DNA of 64,000 bases from Streptomyces sp. SolWspMP-5a-2 (GCF_900091845.1 NZ_FMCI01000135.1:1-64000); one strand, 5' to 3'. Counted from the stretch's first letter, positions 7,776 through 16,465 are shown. Numbers and translations: made by a program. The notes: a model not told the origin generated them from the sequence alone.

Positions 7776-8801
7776 ATGATCATCGACTGTCACGGTCACT
7801 ACACGACCGCACCGCCCGCCCTCGCCGCCTGGCGCGAGAGGCAGACGGCCGCGCTCGCCGACCCCGCGTCCGCCCCCTCCCGCGCCGAACTCGTCATCGG
7901 CGACGACGAACTGCGGGAGAGCGTCGAGCCGAACCAGCTCCGGATGATGGACGAACGGGGCATCGACCTGACGGTGTTCTCGCCCCGGGCGTCCTTCATG
8001 GCGCACCACGTGGGGGACTTCGCGACCTCCGCCGCATGGGCCGCGCTCTGCAACGACCTCTGCCACCGGGTCGCGGGGCTGTACCCGCGGCGGTTCGCGA
8101 CGGCGGCGATGCTGCCGCAGTCCCCGGGCGTCGACCCGGCCACCTGTGTCCCCGAACTGACGCGCGCGGTAGAAGAGTTGGGGGCGGTTGCGGTGAACCT
8201 GAACCCCGACCCCTCGGGCGGCCACTGGAGCGCGCCGCCGCTGACGGACCGCTCCTGGTACCCGCTCTACGAGAAGCTCGTCGAGTACGACGTCCCGGCG
8301 ATGATCCACGTCAGCACCAGCGTGAACCCGGCGTTCCACACCACCGGCGCGCACTACCTCAACGCCGACACCACGGCGTTCATGCAGCTCGTGCAGGGCG
8401 ATCTGTTCGCGGACTTCCCCACCCTGCGGCTGGTGATCCCGCACGGCGGCGGGGCGGTGCCCTACCACTGGGGCCGCTTCCGCGGCCTGGCGATGGCGCT
8501 GGGCAGGCCGCCGCTGGAGGAACACGTCCTGGGCAACGTCTACTTCGACACCTGCGTGTACCACCAGCCGGGCGCCGACCTGCTCTTCGACGTCGTGCCG
8601 ACCCGCAACATCCTGTTCGCCTCGGAGATGATCGGCGCCGTCCGGGACGTCGACCCGTGCAGCGGCCACCACTTCGACGACACCGGCCGGTACGCGGAGG
8701 CGGCGGGGCTGCCCGAGGCGGACCTGGCGGCGATCCGGGAGCACAACGCGCGCGCCGTCTACCCGCGCCTGGACGCGCTGCTGCGCCGCCAGAACCGCTG
8801 A
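7776..8801 (+). CDS. ligJ: 4-Oxalomesaconate hydratase (LigJ-like amidohydrolase)
   Basis: Hydrates 4-oxalomesaconate to 4-carboxy-4-hydroxy-2-oxoadipate in the protocatechuate 4,5-cleavage and gallate routes. The 341-residue length equals that of LigJ from sphingomonads, and the opening MIIDCHGHYTT is the LigJ signature. The zinc ligands reported for LigJ (His6, His8, His178, Glu284, as I recall) all fall on the same numbers here: HGH at 6-8, His178 in PAMIHVS and Glu284 in FASEM. His223 in IPHGGG is also present. GGAAGG precedes the ATG. The next gene encodes LigI, which makes this enzyme's substrate, so the pair supports each other. It is unusual in Streptomyces, where ortho-cleavage is the rule. 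Confidence 0.88.
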   Translation: MIIDCHGHYTTAPPALAAWRERQTAALADPASAPSRAELVIGDDELRESVEPNQLRMMDERGIDLTVFSPRASFMAHHVGDFATSAAWAALCNDLCHRVAGLYPRRFATAAMLPQSPGVDPATCVPELTRAVEELGAVAVNLNPDPSGGHWSAPPLTDRSWYPLYEKLVEYDVPAMIHVSTSVNPAFHTTGAHYLNADTTAFMQLVQGDLFADFPTLRLVIPHGGGAVPYHWGRFRGLAMALGRPPLEEHVLGNVYFDTCVYHQPGADLLFDVVPTRNILFASEMIGAVRDVDPCSGHHFDDTGRYAEAAGLPEADLAAIREHNARAVYPRLDALLRRQNR

Positions 8802-8945
8802 CCCGCGGGGGGCCGTCCCGGCGGTTCCCGGGAACGCGCTCGGACGCTCACCGGCGCCCAACGGCACAGCGCGCCCGCGCCGACGCGCACCACGGCCACG
8901 TCACGCCCACGCCGACCCGCACCCGCGCCCGCGCCCGCCGCCGCA

Positions 8946-9050
8946 CCCCGACTGCACCCGTACCCACCGCCGCACCCGGACCCCGACTGCACCCGCACCC
9001 GCCGCCACCCCCACACCCCGACCGCACCCGCACCCGCCGCCGCACCCGCA
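8946..9050. repeat. Three 35-bp tandem repeats upstream of ligI
   Basis: Three head-to-tail copies at 8946-8980, 8981-9015 and 9016-9050, each starting CCCCGACTGCACCCG or a one-base variant. A degraded partial copy lies to the left. The unit is not a multiple of three and falls in the 265-bp non-coding gap between ligJ and ligI, ending 16 bp before the ligI ATG. Confidence 0.9.
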
Positions 9051-9066
9051 TCCCGAGAGGTCCGCC

Positions 9067-9969
9067 ATGCCCGCCCCCAAGTCCCCCGGCTGGCTCGACT
9101 GGCATCCGAGCCCGTCCGTGCCCCGCTTCACCCTGCCCCCCGGCACGGTCGACACCCACTGCCATGTCTTCGGCCCGCAGGCCCGCTTCCCGTTCGCGCC
9201 GGAGCGCAAGTACACGCCCTGCGACGGCGGACGCGACGACCTCTTCGCCCTCCGCGACCACCTCGGCATCGCCCGGAACGTCATCGTGCAGGCCACCTGC
9301 CACGGCGCGGACAACTCGGCGATGCTGGACGCGGTCCGCGCCTCCGGCGGGCTGGCCCGGGGCGTCGCGACCGTCCGCCCCGACATCGGCGAGGACGAGC
9401 TGCGCGCCCTCGACGCGGCCGGTGTGCGCGGCGTCCGCTTCAACTTCGTGCGCCGGCTGGTCGACGCCTCGCCCGCGGCGGACCTGGCCGCCATCGCGCG
9501 GAAGATCGCCCCGCTGGGCTGGCACGTCGTCCTGTACTTCGAGAGCGCGGACCTGCCCGACCTGGAGGACTTCTTCGCCTCGCTGCCGACCCCGCTGGTG
9601 GTGGACCACATGGGCCGCCCCGACGTCACCCGCCCGGTCGGCGGCCCGGAGTTCACCCGCTTCCTGCGCTTCGTCGAGGCGAACGACGTGTGGGTGAAGG
9701 TGAGTTGCCCCGAGCGGCTCAGCGTCACCGGACCGCCCGCCCTCGACGGCGAGACCCGCGCCTACACCGACGTGGTGCCGTTCGCCCGCCGGGTGGTGAC
9801 GGAGTTCCCCGACCGCGTCCTGTGGGGCACCGACTGGCCGCACCCCAACCTCACCGGCCACATGCCCGACGACGGCCTCCTGGTCGACCACGTCCCGCAC
9901 CTCGCGCCGACGGCAGAGCAGCGCACGAAGCTGCTGGTCACCAACCCGATGGCCCTGTACTGGCCGTGA
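9067..9969 (+). CDS. ligI: 2-Pyrone-4,6-dicarboxylate lactonase (LigI-like amidohydrolase)
   Basis: Reversibly opens 2-pyrone-4,6-dicarboxylate to 4-oxalomesaconate, the substrate of the preceding LigJ. The 300-residue protein has HCH at 31-33, FERKYTP-like ERKYTPCDGG at 46-55, His181 in VDHMGRPD and the catalytic Asp256 in GTDWPHPN. These blocks (ERKYTPCD, RNVIVQATCHG, VRFNFVRRLVD, LVTNPMALYW) follow sphingomonad LigI closely. The ATG is preceded by GAGAGG. The stop overlaps a possible GTG of the MFS gene, so all three genes are probably one unit despite the repeat-filled gap before this gene. No LigK aldolase, LigAB dioxygenase or LigC dehydrogenase is in view. Confidence 0.9.
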   Translation: MPAPKSPGWLDWHPSPSVPRFTLPPGTVDTHCHVFGPQARFPFAPERKYTPCDGGRDDLFALRDHLGIARNVIVQATCHGADNSAMLDAVRASGGLARGVATVRPDIGEDELRALDAAGVRGVRFNFVRRLVDASPAADLAAIARKIAPLGWHVVLYFESADLPDLEDFFASLPTPLVVDHMGRPDVTRPVGGPEFTRFLRFVEANDVWVKVSCPERLSVTGPPALDGETRAYTDVVPFARRVVTEFPDRVLWGTDWPHPNLTGHMPDDGLLVDHVPHLAPTAEQRTKLLVTNPMALYWP

Positions 9970-10004
9970 TCCCCGACCGCCCCTCCGACCCGAAGGCCGT
10001 CCCC

Positions 10005-11363
10005 GTGCAGAACGCCAACGCGATGAACCGGATGAACCGCCTGCCGGTCTCCGGCTTCCACAAGACCATGCTGCTCGCCGTCTCCTTCGCGTACTTCTTC
10101 GAGTTCGCGGACATCAACAGCTTCGCCACCACCGCGCCCAAACTGATCGACCTGTGGGGCGTGACGGTCGACCACGTCGCCTATGTGACGTCCCTGTCGT
10201 TCGTCGGCATGTTCGTCGGCTCGCTCGCGGGCGGCGCCCTCGCCGACCGGTGGGGCCGCAAACTCGCCCTCGTCCGCACGACGGTGTTCTTCGGCTTCTT
10301 CTCCCTGGTCTCCGTCTTCTCCTGGGACCTGGTCTCGCTGGGCGCGTTCCGGGTGCTGACGTCGGCGGGCCTGTCGGCGATGACCGTCGTCGGCGTCGTC
10401 TACATCAACGAGATGTATCCGGCCGCCGTGCGCGGCAAGTACCAGGCGTACGCGATCGTCATCGGGATCTGCGGCACCCCGGTCACCAACCTCATCGCCA
10501 GCGCGGTCGTGCCGCTCAGCGACTGGTCGTGGCGGCTCGTCTACCTCTGGGGCTCGCTCGGCCTGCTGCTCGTCCTGTTCACCCGGCACCTCAAGGAGTC
10601 GCCGCGCTGGTACGAGAGCCGGGGCGACCACGCGAAGGCCGACGAGGTGCTGCGCGAGATCGAGGCCCGGGTGACGGCCGAGCTGGGCCCGCTGCCCGAA
10701 CCGGCGCCGCCGGTGGCCGAGGCCCCGGTGACGAAGGCCCCGCTGCGCCTGCTCCTGCAGCGCAAGTACCTGCTGCCGACCCTGCTGCTCACGGTCGTCT
10801 GGGTGACCCAGACCATCGGTTTCTTCGGGTATTCGAGCTGGGCGCCGACGCTGCTGGCCAAGGAGGGCTTCAGCGTCGAGAAGTCGGTGTTCTACGTGGC
10901 CCTGACGACGGTGGGCGCCCCGCTGGGCTCCTATCTGGCGGCGCTGGTCACCGACCGCTTCGAACGCAAGTGGTGCCTGGTCGCGTTCGGCACGGTGATC
11001 GCGGTCTGCGGCCTGCTGTACGGGCTGACCTTCGACCCCGTCCTGATCATCGTCTTCGGCTTCCTGGTCAACCTCTTCGAACGCGGCTACACGGCCCTCG
11101 GCTACGCCTACTCCCCCGAGGTGTTCGACACCCGGGGCCGCTCGCTGGGCACCAGCGTCTCCTACGGCCTCGGCCGCCTCTCCAACGCGGCGGGCCCGCT
11201 GATCGTGGCGTCCCTGTACACCCACCACGGCTACCGCAGCGTCTTCTTCTTCATCGCGGGGAGCTGGCTGGTGGGCGCGGTCACCCTGGCCGTCTTCGGC
11301 CCCCGCACCCGCGCGGCCCGCCTGGCCCGGACGGCGCAGCAGGAGAAGGCGGCGACGGTCTGA
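10005..11363 (+). CDS. MFS transporter, probable aromatic or dicarboxylate importer of the LigJ/LigI cassette
   Basis: The 452-residue protein has about 12 hydrophobic helices and a central hydrophilic loop. The MFS signature is ADRWGRKLALVR near residue 80, with a second-half copy TDRFERKW. A FAYFFEFADINSFATTAP stretch opens TM1. It probably imports pyrone dicarboxylate, protocatechuate or a related acid, inferred from the two adjacent catabolic genes. The start is uncertain. GTG 10005 has GAAGG upstream and is used here; GTG 9966 would overlap the ligI stop as GTGA; ATG 10022 is out of frame, while later in-frame starts are possible. It converges with the DUF6308 gene with no clear terminator. 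Confidence 0.85.
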   Translation: MQNANAMNRMNRLPVSGFHKTMLLAVSFAYFFEFADINSFATTAPKLIDLWGVTVDHVAYVTSLSFVGMFVGSLAGGALADRWGRKLALVRTTVFFGFFSLVSVFSWDLVSLGAFRVLTSAGLSAMTVVGVVYINEMYPAAVRGKYQAYAIVIGICGTPVTNLIASAVVPLSDWSWRLVYLWGSLGLLLVLFTRHLKESPRWYESRGDHAKADEVLREIEARVTAELGPLPEPAPPVAEAPVTKAPLRLLLQRKYLLPTLLLTVVWVTQTIGFFGYSSWAPTLLAKEGFSVEKSVFYVALTTVGAPLGSYLAALVTDRFERKWCLVAFGTVIAVCGLLYGLTFDPVLIIVFGFLVNLFERGYTALGYAYSPEVFDTRGRSLGTSVSYGLGRLSNAAGPLIVASLYTHHGYRSVFFFIAGSWLVGAVTLAVFGPRTRAARLARTAQQEKAATV

Positions 11364-11382
11364 GGGGCGGCGGGGGAAGCCG

Positions 11383-12063
11383 TCACACCCCGGGGCAGCC
11401 ACGCTTGCGGTGGGTGTCCCGGTGGTGCTTCCAGATCAGCACGTCGCAGACCCGCAGCGCCCCGACCGTCCCGGGCACCCCGGCACGGTCCCGCAGCTCG
11501 AGCAACCCGGTGTGCAGGGCGCGCCCGTCGGCCCGCAGCGCCCCGTGCAGCCCGAGCCAGAACTCCCGCGGCGCCCCGAGGGCACACCGGACGACGCTGT
11601 CGTAGACGGGAACCAGCCGGGGCCGCTTCCGGGCGAGGATCTTGCCCGCGACGACCCAGCCGACCTTGTCCTGTCCGCGCAGCAGCTCCCAGGCGGCGTG
11701 GGCCGGGGAGTTGCGGTCCAGGTCCGTACGGGCGGCGTCGGCCATGTCGAGGTCGCGGGGGACGCGGCGCAGCAGTTCGCGGAGGTCGCGGCCGAGCCCG
11801 CCTTCCAGGAGGTCGAGGGCGACCCGCGAGGGGACGGACACCGACAGGGTCTGCACCGCGACGAGGTCGTCGGCGGTCACCGTGTCCGCGGTCTCCGGCC
11901 GGTCCCCTCCGCCGCCGAGCCGTTCGAAGCGGCTGCCGGTGTACCCGGCCGCCTCGCCCGGCGCGACGGCGCGGAAGTACTCCGCGAGGTGCCGCGGCGC
12001 CTGGTCCGAGGCGACGAGGCCGCTCAACCACGCGCCGGGGAAGGGCCGTCGGGCTGTCGTCAC
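11383..12063 (-). CDS. DUF6308-like protein of unknown function
   Basis: The 226-residue soluble protein has no signal peptide or membrane helix. It resembles the DUF6308 family: a central GQDKVGWVVAGKILARKRPRLVP-type block (residues about 130-150) looks like a helix-hairpin-helix/glycosylase-like region, and it ends with VLIWKHHRDTHRKRGCP. The GTG start has GAGGAG six bases upstream. It lies 20 bp after the TetR gene on the same strand, so it is probably co-transcribed with it. I do not know its activity, and the resemblance to DNA-repair folds is weak. Confidence 0.75.
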   Translation of the reverse strand: MTTARRPFPGAWLSGLVASDQAPRHLAEYFRAVAPGEAAGYTGSRFERLGGGGDRPETADTVTADDLVAVQTLSVSVPSRVALDLLEGGLGRDLRELLRRVPRDLDMADAARTDLDRNSPAHAAWELLRGQDKVGWVVAGKILARKRPRLVPVYDSVVRCALGAPREFWLGLHGALRADGRALHTGLLELRDRAGVPGTVGALRVCDVLIWKHHRDTHRKRGCPGV

Positions 12064-12083
12064 GGGCTGCTCCTCGGTCGCCT

Positions 12084-12692
12084 TCAGCCGGGCGGCCAGT
12101 TTCGCAGGGCGAGGGCGGCCACGCGGTGCAGTTCGTCGGAAGAGGCGCCGCCGACGGCCTGGACGGCGATGCCGTTGGCGACGGTCATCAGGTAGCGGGC
12201 CAGCAGCAGGGGGTCGGTGCCGGACGGCAGGTCGCCCTCGTCGACGGCGCGCGCGAACCGTTCGCCGAGCCGGGCCACGCCCTCGTCGCGCCAGGCGACG
12301 AGGGCGTCGCGGGCGGCGTGTCCCGACTCGCCCGCGGCGAGGGAGCCCTGGACCCCGAGGCAGCCGGCGGGGCAGCCGGGCCGGGTGGTGGCCCGCACCG
12401 AGCCGTCGAGGAAGGCGGTGGCGACCCGCTGCGCGGTCGGCTCCCGCAGCGCCCGGCCCACGTACGCGGCGGGACCCTCGGAGTACCGCTCCAGGGCCTT
12501 GCGGAACAGCTCCTCCTTGTTGCCGAAGGCCGCGTACATGCTGGTGCGGGTGATGCCCATGGCGCTGGTGAGGTCGGTGAGGCTGGCGCCCTCGTAGCCC
12601 TGTTCCCAGAAGACGTGGACGGCGCGTTCGAGCGCCTCGTCGGCGTCGAACCCCCGCGGCCGTCCGACCGGGGCCCTGCGATGCGTCTCCAT
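12084..12692 (-). CDS. TetR-family repressor controlling the divergent SDR gene
   Basis: A 202-residue repressor with an N-terminal HTH: GYEGASLTDLTSAMGITRTSMYAAFGNKEELF spans about residues 32-63, with the recognition helix at ITRTSMYAAF. The rest is the ligand-binding domain, containing a CPAGCLG stretch common in this subgroup. The ATG has AGGA upstream. Two copies of an ACCGATCGGT palindrome lie in the 105-bp region shared with the divergent dehydrogenase gene, matching the CGATCGGTA-type operators known for such TetR/SDR pairs. It probably represses both itself and the SDR until a small electrophile or substrate binds. Confidence 0.92.
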   Translation of the reverse strand: METHRRAPVGRPRGFDADEALERAVHVFWEQGYEGASLTDLTSAMGITRTSMYAAFGNKEELFRKALERYSEGPAAYVGRALREPTAQRVATAFLDGSVRATTRPGCPAGCLGVQGSLAAGESGHAARDALVAWRDEGVARLGERFARAVDEGDLPSGTDPLLLARYLMTVANGIAVQAVGGASSDELHRVAALALRNWPPG

Positions 12693-12712
12693 GCGTTCAT
12701 CCTACTCTTTCT

Positions 12713-12774
12713 GTACCGATCGGTTCGGAAGGTGCTACGGTCCTCCGTGTCAGCAATTGGTACCGATCGGTACC
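12713..12774. promoter_or_regulatory. Twin TetR operators in the TetR/SDR divergent promoter
   Basis: A perfect 16-bp palindrome GGTACCGATCGGTACC lies at 12759-12774. A second site with the 10-bp core ACCGATCGGT is at 12715-12724. The centres are 47 bp apart, about four and a half helical turns. Each site sits next to one of the two start regions, so one repressor could shut both promoters. Confidence 0.88.
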
Positions 12775-12797
12775 GAACTTTTGGGGAGGTCATGGAC

Positions 12798-13580
12798 ATG
12801 AGCACGCAGACAGCCGCCGCGGGGACCGGCACCGGGCAGCTCGAAGGAAGGACCGCCGTGGTCACCGGCGGCGGCACCGGCATCGGTCTGGCCTCCGCCG
12901 TCCGGCTGGCGGCCGAGGGCGCGCACGTCTTCGTCACCGGCAGGCGCGCGGCGGAGCTGGACGCGGCCGTCGCCGCCATCGGCCCCGACCGGGCCACCGC
13001 CGTGCCGGGCGACGTCACGGACCCGGCCGACCTGGACCGGCTCTACGACGCGGTCCGCGCCCGGGGCCGCGGCCTGGACGTCGTGTTCGCCAACGCGGCC
13101 TACGCGGACTTCGCCACCCTGGAGGAGGTCACCGAGGAGCACTTCGAGCGGACGTTCGCCGTCAACGTGCGCGGCACCGTCCTCACCGTCCAGAAGGCGC
13201 TGCCGCTGCTCAACGAGGGCGCGTCGGTGATCCTCAACGCCTCCACCGCCGCCGACAACGGCACCCGGGCGTTCGGCACCTACGCGGCGTCCAAGGCGGC
13301 CGTCCGCTCCTACGCGCGGACCTGGGCGGGTGAACTCGTCGGCCGGGGCGTCCGGGTCAACGCCATCTCGCCCGGCCCGGTGGACACCCCCGGGATCACG
13401 GCCCTCTTCGGCGAGGAGAACGCGGACGGCGCCAGGAAGAACCTCAGCGGCGCCATCGCCGCCGCCCGCATGGGCCGCCCCGAGGAGGTCGCCGCGGTGG
13501 TGGCGTTCCTCGCCTCGCCGCAGAGCAGCTTCGTCCTGGGCGCCAACCTGTACGTCGACGGCGGCGAGAACCAGGTCTGA
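12798..13580 (+). CDS. Short-chain dehydrogenase/reductase
   Basis: A 260-residue NAD(P)-dependent oxidoreductase with a Rossmann fold. The cofactor motif TGGGTGIG is at 23-30, the FANAA variant of the NAG motif at 97-101, the catalytic Ser149, and the YxxxK pair Tyr162/Lys166. It ends with the usual C-terminal block LYVDGGENQV. The second ATG is chosen because GGGGAGG lies 8 bp before it, whereas the ATG at 12792 is too close. It is controlled by the divergent TetR through palindromic operators. The substrate is unknown; orthologous pairs are usually linked to small aldehyde or ketone detoxification. Confidence 0.92.
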   Translation: MSTQTAAAGTGTGQLEGRTAVVTGGGTGIGLASAVRLAAEGAHVFVTGRRAAELDAAVAAIGPDRATAVPGDVTDPADLDRLYDAVRARGRGLDVVFANAAYADFATLEEVTEEHFERTFAVNVRGTVLTVQKALPLLNEGASVILNASTAADNGTRAFGTYAASKAAVRSYARTWAGELVGRGVRVNAISPGPVDTPGITALFGEENADGARKNLSGAIAAARMGRPEEVAAVVAFLASPQSSFVLGANLYVDGGENQV

Positions 13581-13608
13581 CCCCCGGCGGCGGGCGCGGG
13601 CGCCCCCG

Positions 13609-14799
13609 TCACAGCCCCACGATGCGGTTCCACCGCTTCGCGAACTCCACCCGCTCCCCCGAGGTGATGTCCCGCGCGATCACCAGCCGATCGCGCATCG
13701 CGCCGTCCGGGAAGATCAGGGGGTTCTCGGCGAGCCGGGCGGTGTCCTCGTCCTTGGACGCCGCCAGCACGTCCCGGGCGGCGGGGACCGGGCAGACGTA
13801 GTTGACCCAGGCCGCCAGCTCCGCCGCCACCTCCGGCTCGTAGTAGTAGTCGATCAGCCGCTCGGCGTTGCGCTTGTGCCGGGCGCGGTCGGGGATCATC
13901 AGCGAGTCCGACCACAGCTCCGCGCCCTCCTCCGGGACGACGAAGCGGATGTCGGGGTTGTCGGCCTGGAGCTGGATGACGTCGCCCGAGTACGCCTGGC
14001 AGGCCAGGACGTCCCCGCTGACCAGGTCCTTCGTGTAGTCGTTCCCGGTGAAGCGGCGGATCTGGCCGCGGGCGACCTGCCGCTGGACCAGGTCGCAGAC
14101 CCGGTGGAAGTCGTCGGCCTTCCAGGTCCTGATGTCGACACCGTCGCCCTGCATCAGGAGCGCGAACGCCTCGTCGAGCCCGGAGAGCAGGGTCACCCGG
14201 CCCTTGAGGTCGTCGGCCCACAGGTCGGAGACGCCGCGGATCTCCCGGCCCACCCGGCGCCGGTCGTAGGCGATGCCGGTGATGCCCGACTGCCAGGGCA
14301 CGGTGCAGCGGCGGCCGGGGTCGAAGGCGGGCGCGCTCAGCAGCGGGTCCAGGTACCGGGCGACGTGCGGCTGCCGGGACCGGTCCATCCGCTGGACCCA
14401 GCCGAGCCGCACGAACCGCGCGCACATCCAGTCGCTGATGACGATCAGATCCCGGCCGGTCTGCTGGTGGTTCATCAGCGCGGGGCTGATCTTGCCGAAG
14501 AACTCGTCGTTGTCGTTGATCTCCTCGACGTAGTCGACGGCGATCCCGGTCCGCTTCTCGAACGCGTCCAGCGACGGCCGCTCCGTCGGGTCGTCGTCGT
14601 CCGTGTCGACGTACAGCGGCCAGTTGGCGAACCGCAGCCGCCGGTCCCGGACGGAGACGTCGGCCGCCGCGCGGTCGCCGGGCGACACGTACGCGGCCGG
14701 CACCCCGCATCCGGCGAGGCCGCCGAGGACCGCACCCCCGCCCAGCGCGCGCAGCAGGGTCCGGCGGGAGGGCGGCGGGAGCTTCGGTGTCAGGGCCAT
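13609..14799 (-). CDS. Polyamine-type ABC substrate-binding lipoprotein (PotD-like)
   Basis: The 396-residue protein has a twin-arginine/lipoprotein signal: SRRTLLRALGG, then LAGC with Cys31 as the lipidated residue. The mature part resembles PotD/PotF: LRFANWPLYVD near the start, FEKRTGIAVDYVEEINDNDEFFGKI (split over two strands), and DLIVISDWM. It would capture putrescine or spermidine for import. The ATP-binding and permease genes are not next to it in the window. A TTG at 14835 could extend the start, but the ATG gives a signal peptide of normal length. It lies beside a polyamine/GABA catabolic gene set, which fits the role. Confidence 0.87.
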   Translation of the reverse strand: MALTPKLPPPSRRTLLRALGGGAVLGGLAGCGVPAAYVSPGDRAAADVSVRDRRLRFANWPLYVDTDDDDPTERPSLDAFEKRTGIAVDYVEEINDNDEFFGKISPALMNHQQTGRDLIVISDWMCARFVRLGWVQRMDRSRQPHVARYLDPLLSAPAFDPGRRCTVPWQSGITGIAYDRRRVGREIRGVSDLWADDLKGRVTLLSGLDEAFALLMQGDGVDIRTWKADDFHRVCDLVQRQVARGQIRRFTGNDYTKDLVSGDVLACQAYSGDVIQLQADNPDIRFVVPEEGAELWSDSLMIPDRARHKRNAERLIDYYYEPEVAAELAAWVNYVCPVPAARDVLAASKDEDTARLAENPLIFPDGAMRDRLVIARDITSGERVEFAKRWNRIVGL

Positions 14800-14928
14800 T
14801 GCGGCAGCATGCCGCTCCCCCGCGGGGCCGGACAATCGACGCTGCGTCGAGCACGTCCCGGCAGGCGGGACACCTTGTCGACCTGCGCGGCGGGGCCGTC
14901 CGGCGCCGGTGGGGCCGGGGACGCGGGA

Positions 14929-14961
14929 CGGCCCCGGACGGGCGTCTGCCGTCCGGGGCCG
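14929..14961 (-). terminator. Terminator downstream of the aldehyde dehydrogenase gene
   Basis: A perfect 13-bp GC-rich stem (14929-14941 with 14949-14961) around a 7-nt loop, 64 bp past the dehydrogenase stop and before the PotD-like gene. No U tract, as is usual in this genome. Confidence 0.75.
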
Positions 14962-15025
14962 CGGGGGCCGTACCGGGAGGTCCCGCCCGGAACGGGCCGC
15001 GGGGGCCCGCCGGTCGGGTCCGCGC

Positions 15026-16465
15026 TCACGCGTCCAGGGACGTCATCACGTGCTTGATCCGAGTGTAGTCCTCGAACCCGTACCCGGAGAGGTCCTTGCC
15101 GTAGCCGGACTTCTTGAAGCCGCCGTGGGGCATCTCGGCGACCAGCGGGATGTGGGTGTTGATCCACACGCAGCCGAAGTCGAGCCGCTTGGACATCCGC
15201 ATGGCGCGGCCGTGGTCCTTGGTCCACACCGAGGAGGCGAGCGCGTAGTCGACGCCGTTGGCCCACTCCACGGCCTGGTCCTCGTCCGTGAAGGACTGGA
15301 CGGTGATGACAGGCCCGAAGACCTCGTTCTGGATGATCTCGTCGTCCTGCCGCAGCCCGGAGACCACGGTCGGCGCGTAGAAGTAGCCCTGCTCGCCGAC
15401 CCGGTGGCCGCCCGCCTCCACCTTGGCGTGCGCGGGCAGCCGCTCCACGAAGCCGGAGACCTGCCGGAGCTGGTCCGGGTTGTTGAGCGGGCCGTACAGG
15501 ACGTCCTCGTCGTCGGGCCGCCCGGTCTTCGTCTCGGCGGCCGCCTTGGCGAGCGCGGCCACGAACTCGTCGTGGACGGACTCCTGGACGAGGACGCGGG
15601 TGGCCGCCGTGCAGTCCTGCCCGGCGTTGAAGAAGCCCGCCACCGAGATGTCCTCGACGGCCTTGGCGATGTCGGTGTCGGCGAAGACCACGACCGGGGC
15701 CTTGCCGCCCAGCTCCAGATGGACCCGCTTGAGGTCGCGGGAGGCGGACTCGGCGACCGACATGCCCGCCCGGACCGAGCCGGTGATGGAGGCCATGGCC
15801 GGGGTCGGGTGCTCGACCATGAGACGGCCGGTGTCGCGGTCGCCGGTGACGACGTTGAAGACGCCCTTCGGCAGGATCCCGCCGATGATCTCGGCCATCA
15901 GGACGGTGGAGGCCGGGGTGGTGTCCGACGGCTTCAGCACGACCGTGTTCCCGGCCGCGACGGCGGGCGCGAACTTCCAGACGGCCATCATCATCGGGTA
16001 GTTCCAGGGCGCGACCTGCGCGCAGACGCCGACCGGCTCACGGCGCACGATCGACGTCATGCCGTCCATGTACTCGCCCGCCGAGCGCCCCTCCAGCATC
16101 CGGGCCGCGCCCGCGAAGAAGCGGATCTGGTCGACCATCGGCGGGATCTCCTCCGAGCGGGTCAGCCCGATCGGCTTGCCGGTGTTCTCCACCTCCGCCG
16201 CGATCAGCTCCTCGGCCCGCTCCTCGAACGCGTCCGCGATCTTGAGCAGGGCCCGCTGGCGTTCGGCCGGGGTGGTGTCGCGCCAGCCGGGGAAGGCCGC
16301 CGCGGCGGCGGACATCGCGGCGTCCACGTCGGCCGCGCCGGACAGCGGCGCGCTCGCGTACGCCTCGCCCGTCACGGGGTTGACGACCTCGGTGGTCCGT
16401 CCGTCGGCGGCGTCGCGGAACGCGCCGTCGATGTAGTTGCGCAGACGACGCAGCTCGCTGGTCAC
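15026..16465 (-). CDS. Gamma-aminobutyraldehyde dehydrogenase (NAD-dependent aldehyde dehydrogenase)
   Basis: Oxidises 4-aminobutyraldehyde to GABA, the step after putrescine transamination. The 479-residue ALDH fold has the Rossmann stretch VAPWNYPMMMAVWKFAPA (151-168), the SITGSVRAG cofactor loop near 226, the general base Glu251 in LELGGKAP, and the catalytic nucleophile Cys285 in NAGQDCTAATR. The GTG start has AGGAGG 6 bp upstream. It is divergent from the Lrp-type regulator and close to the aminotransferase and PotD-like lipoprotein, which together make a polyamine-to-GABA route. Other aminoaldehydes remain possible substrates. Confidence 0.9.
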   Translation of the reverse strand: MTSELRRLRNYIDGAFRDAADGRTTEVVNPVTGEAYASAPLSGAADVDAAMSAAAAAFPGWRDTTPAERQRALLKIADAFEERAEELIAAEVENTGKPIGLTRSEEIPPMVDQIRFFAGAARMLEGRSAGEYMDGMTSIVRREPVGVCAQVAPWNYPMMMAVWKFAPAVAAGNTVVLKPSDTTPASTVLMAEIIGGILPKGVFNVVTGDRDTGRLMVEHPTPAMASITGSVRAGMSVAESASRDLKRVHLELGGKAPVVVFADTDIAKAVEDISVAGFFNAGQDCTAATRVLVQESVHDEFVAALAKAAAETKTGRPDDEDVLYGPLNNPDQLRQVSGFVERLPAHAKVEAGGHRVGEQGYFYAPTVVSGLRQDDEIIQNEVFGPVITVQSFTDEDQAVEWANGVDYALASSVWTKDHGRAMRMSKRLDFGCVWINTHIPLVAEMPHGGFKKSGYGKDLSGYGFEDYTRIKHVMTSLDA

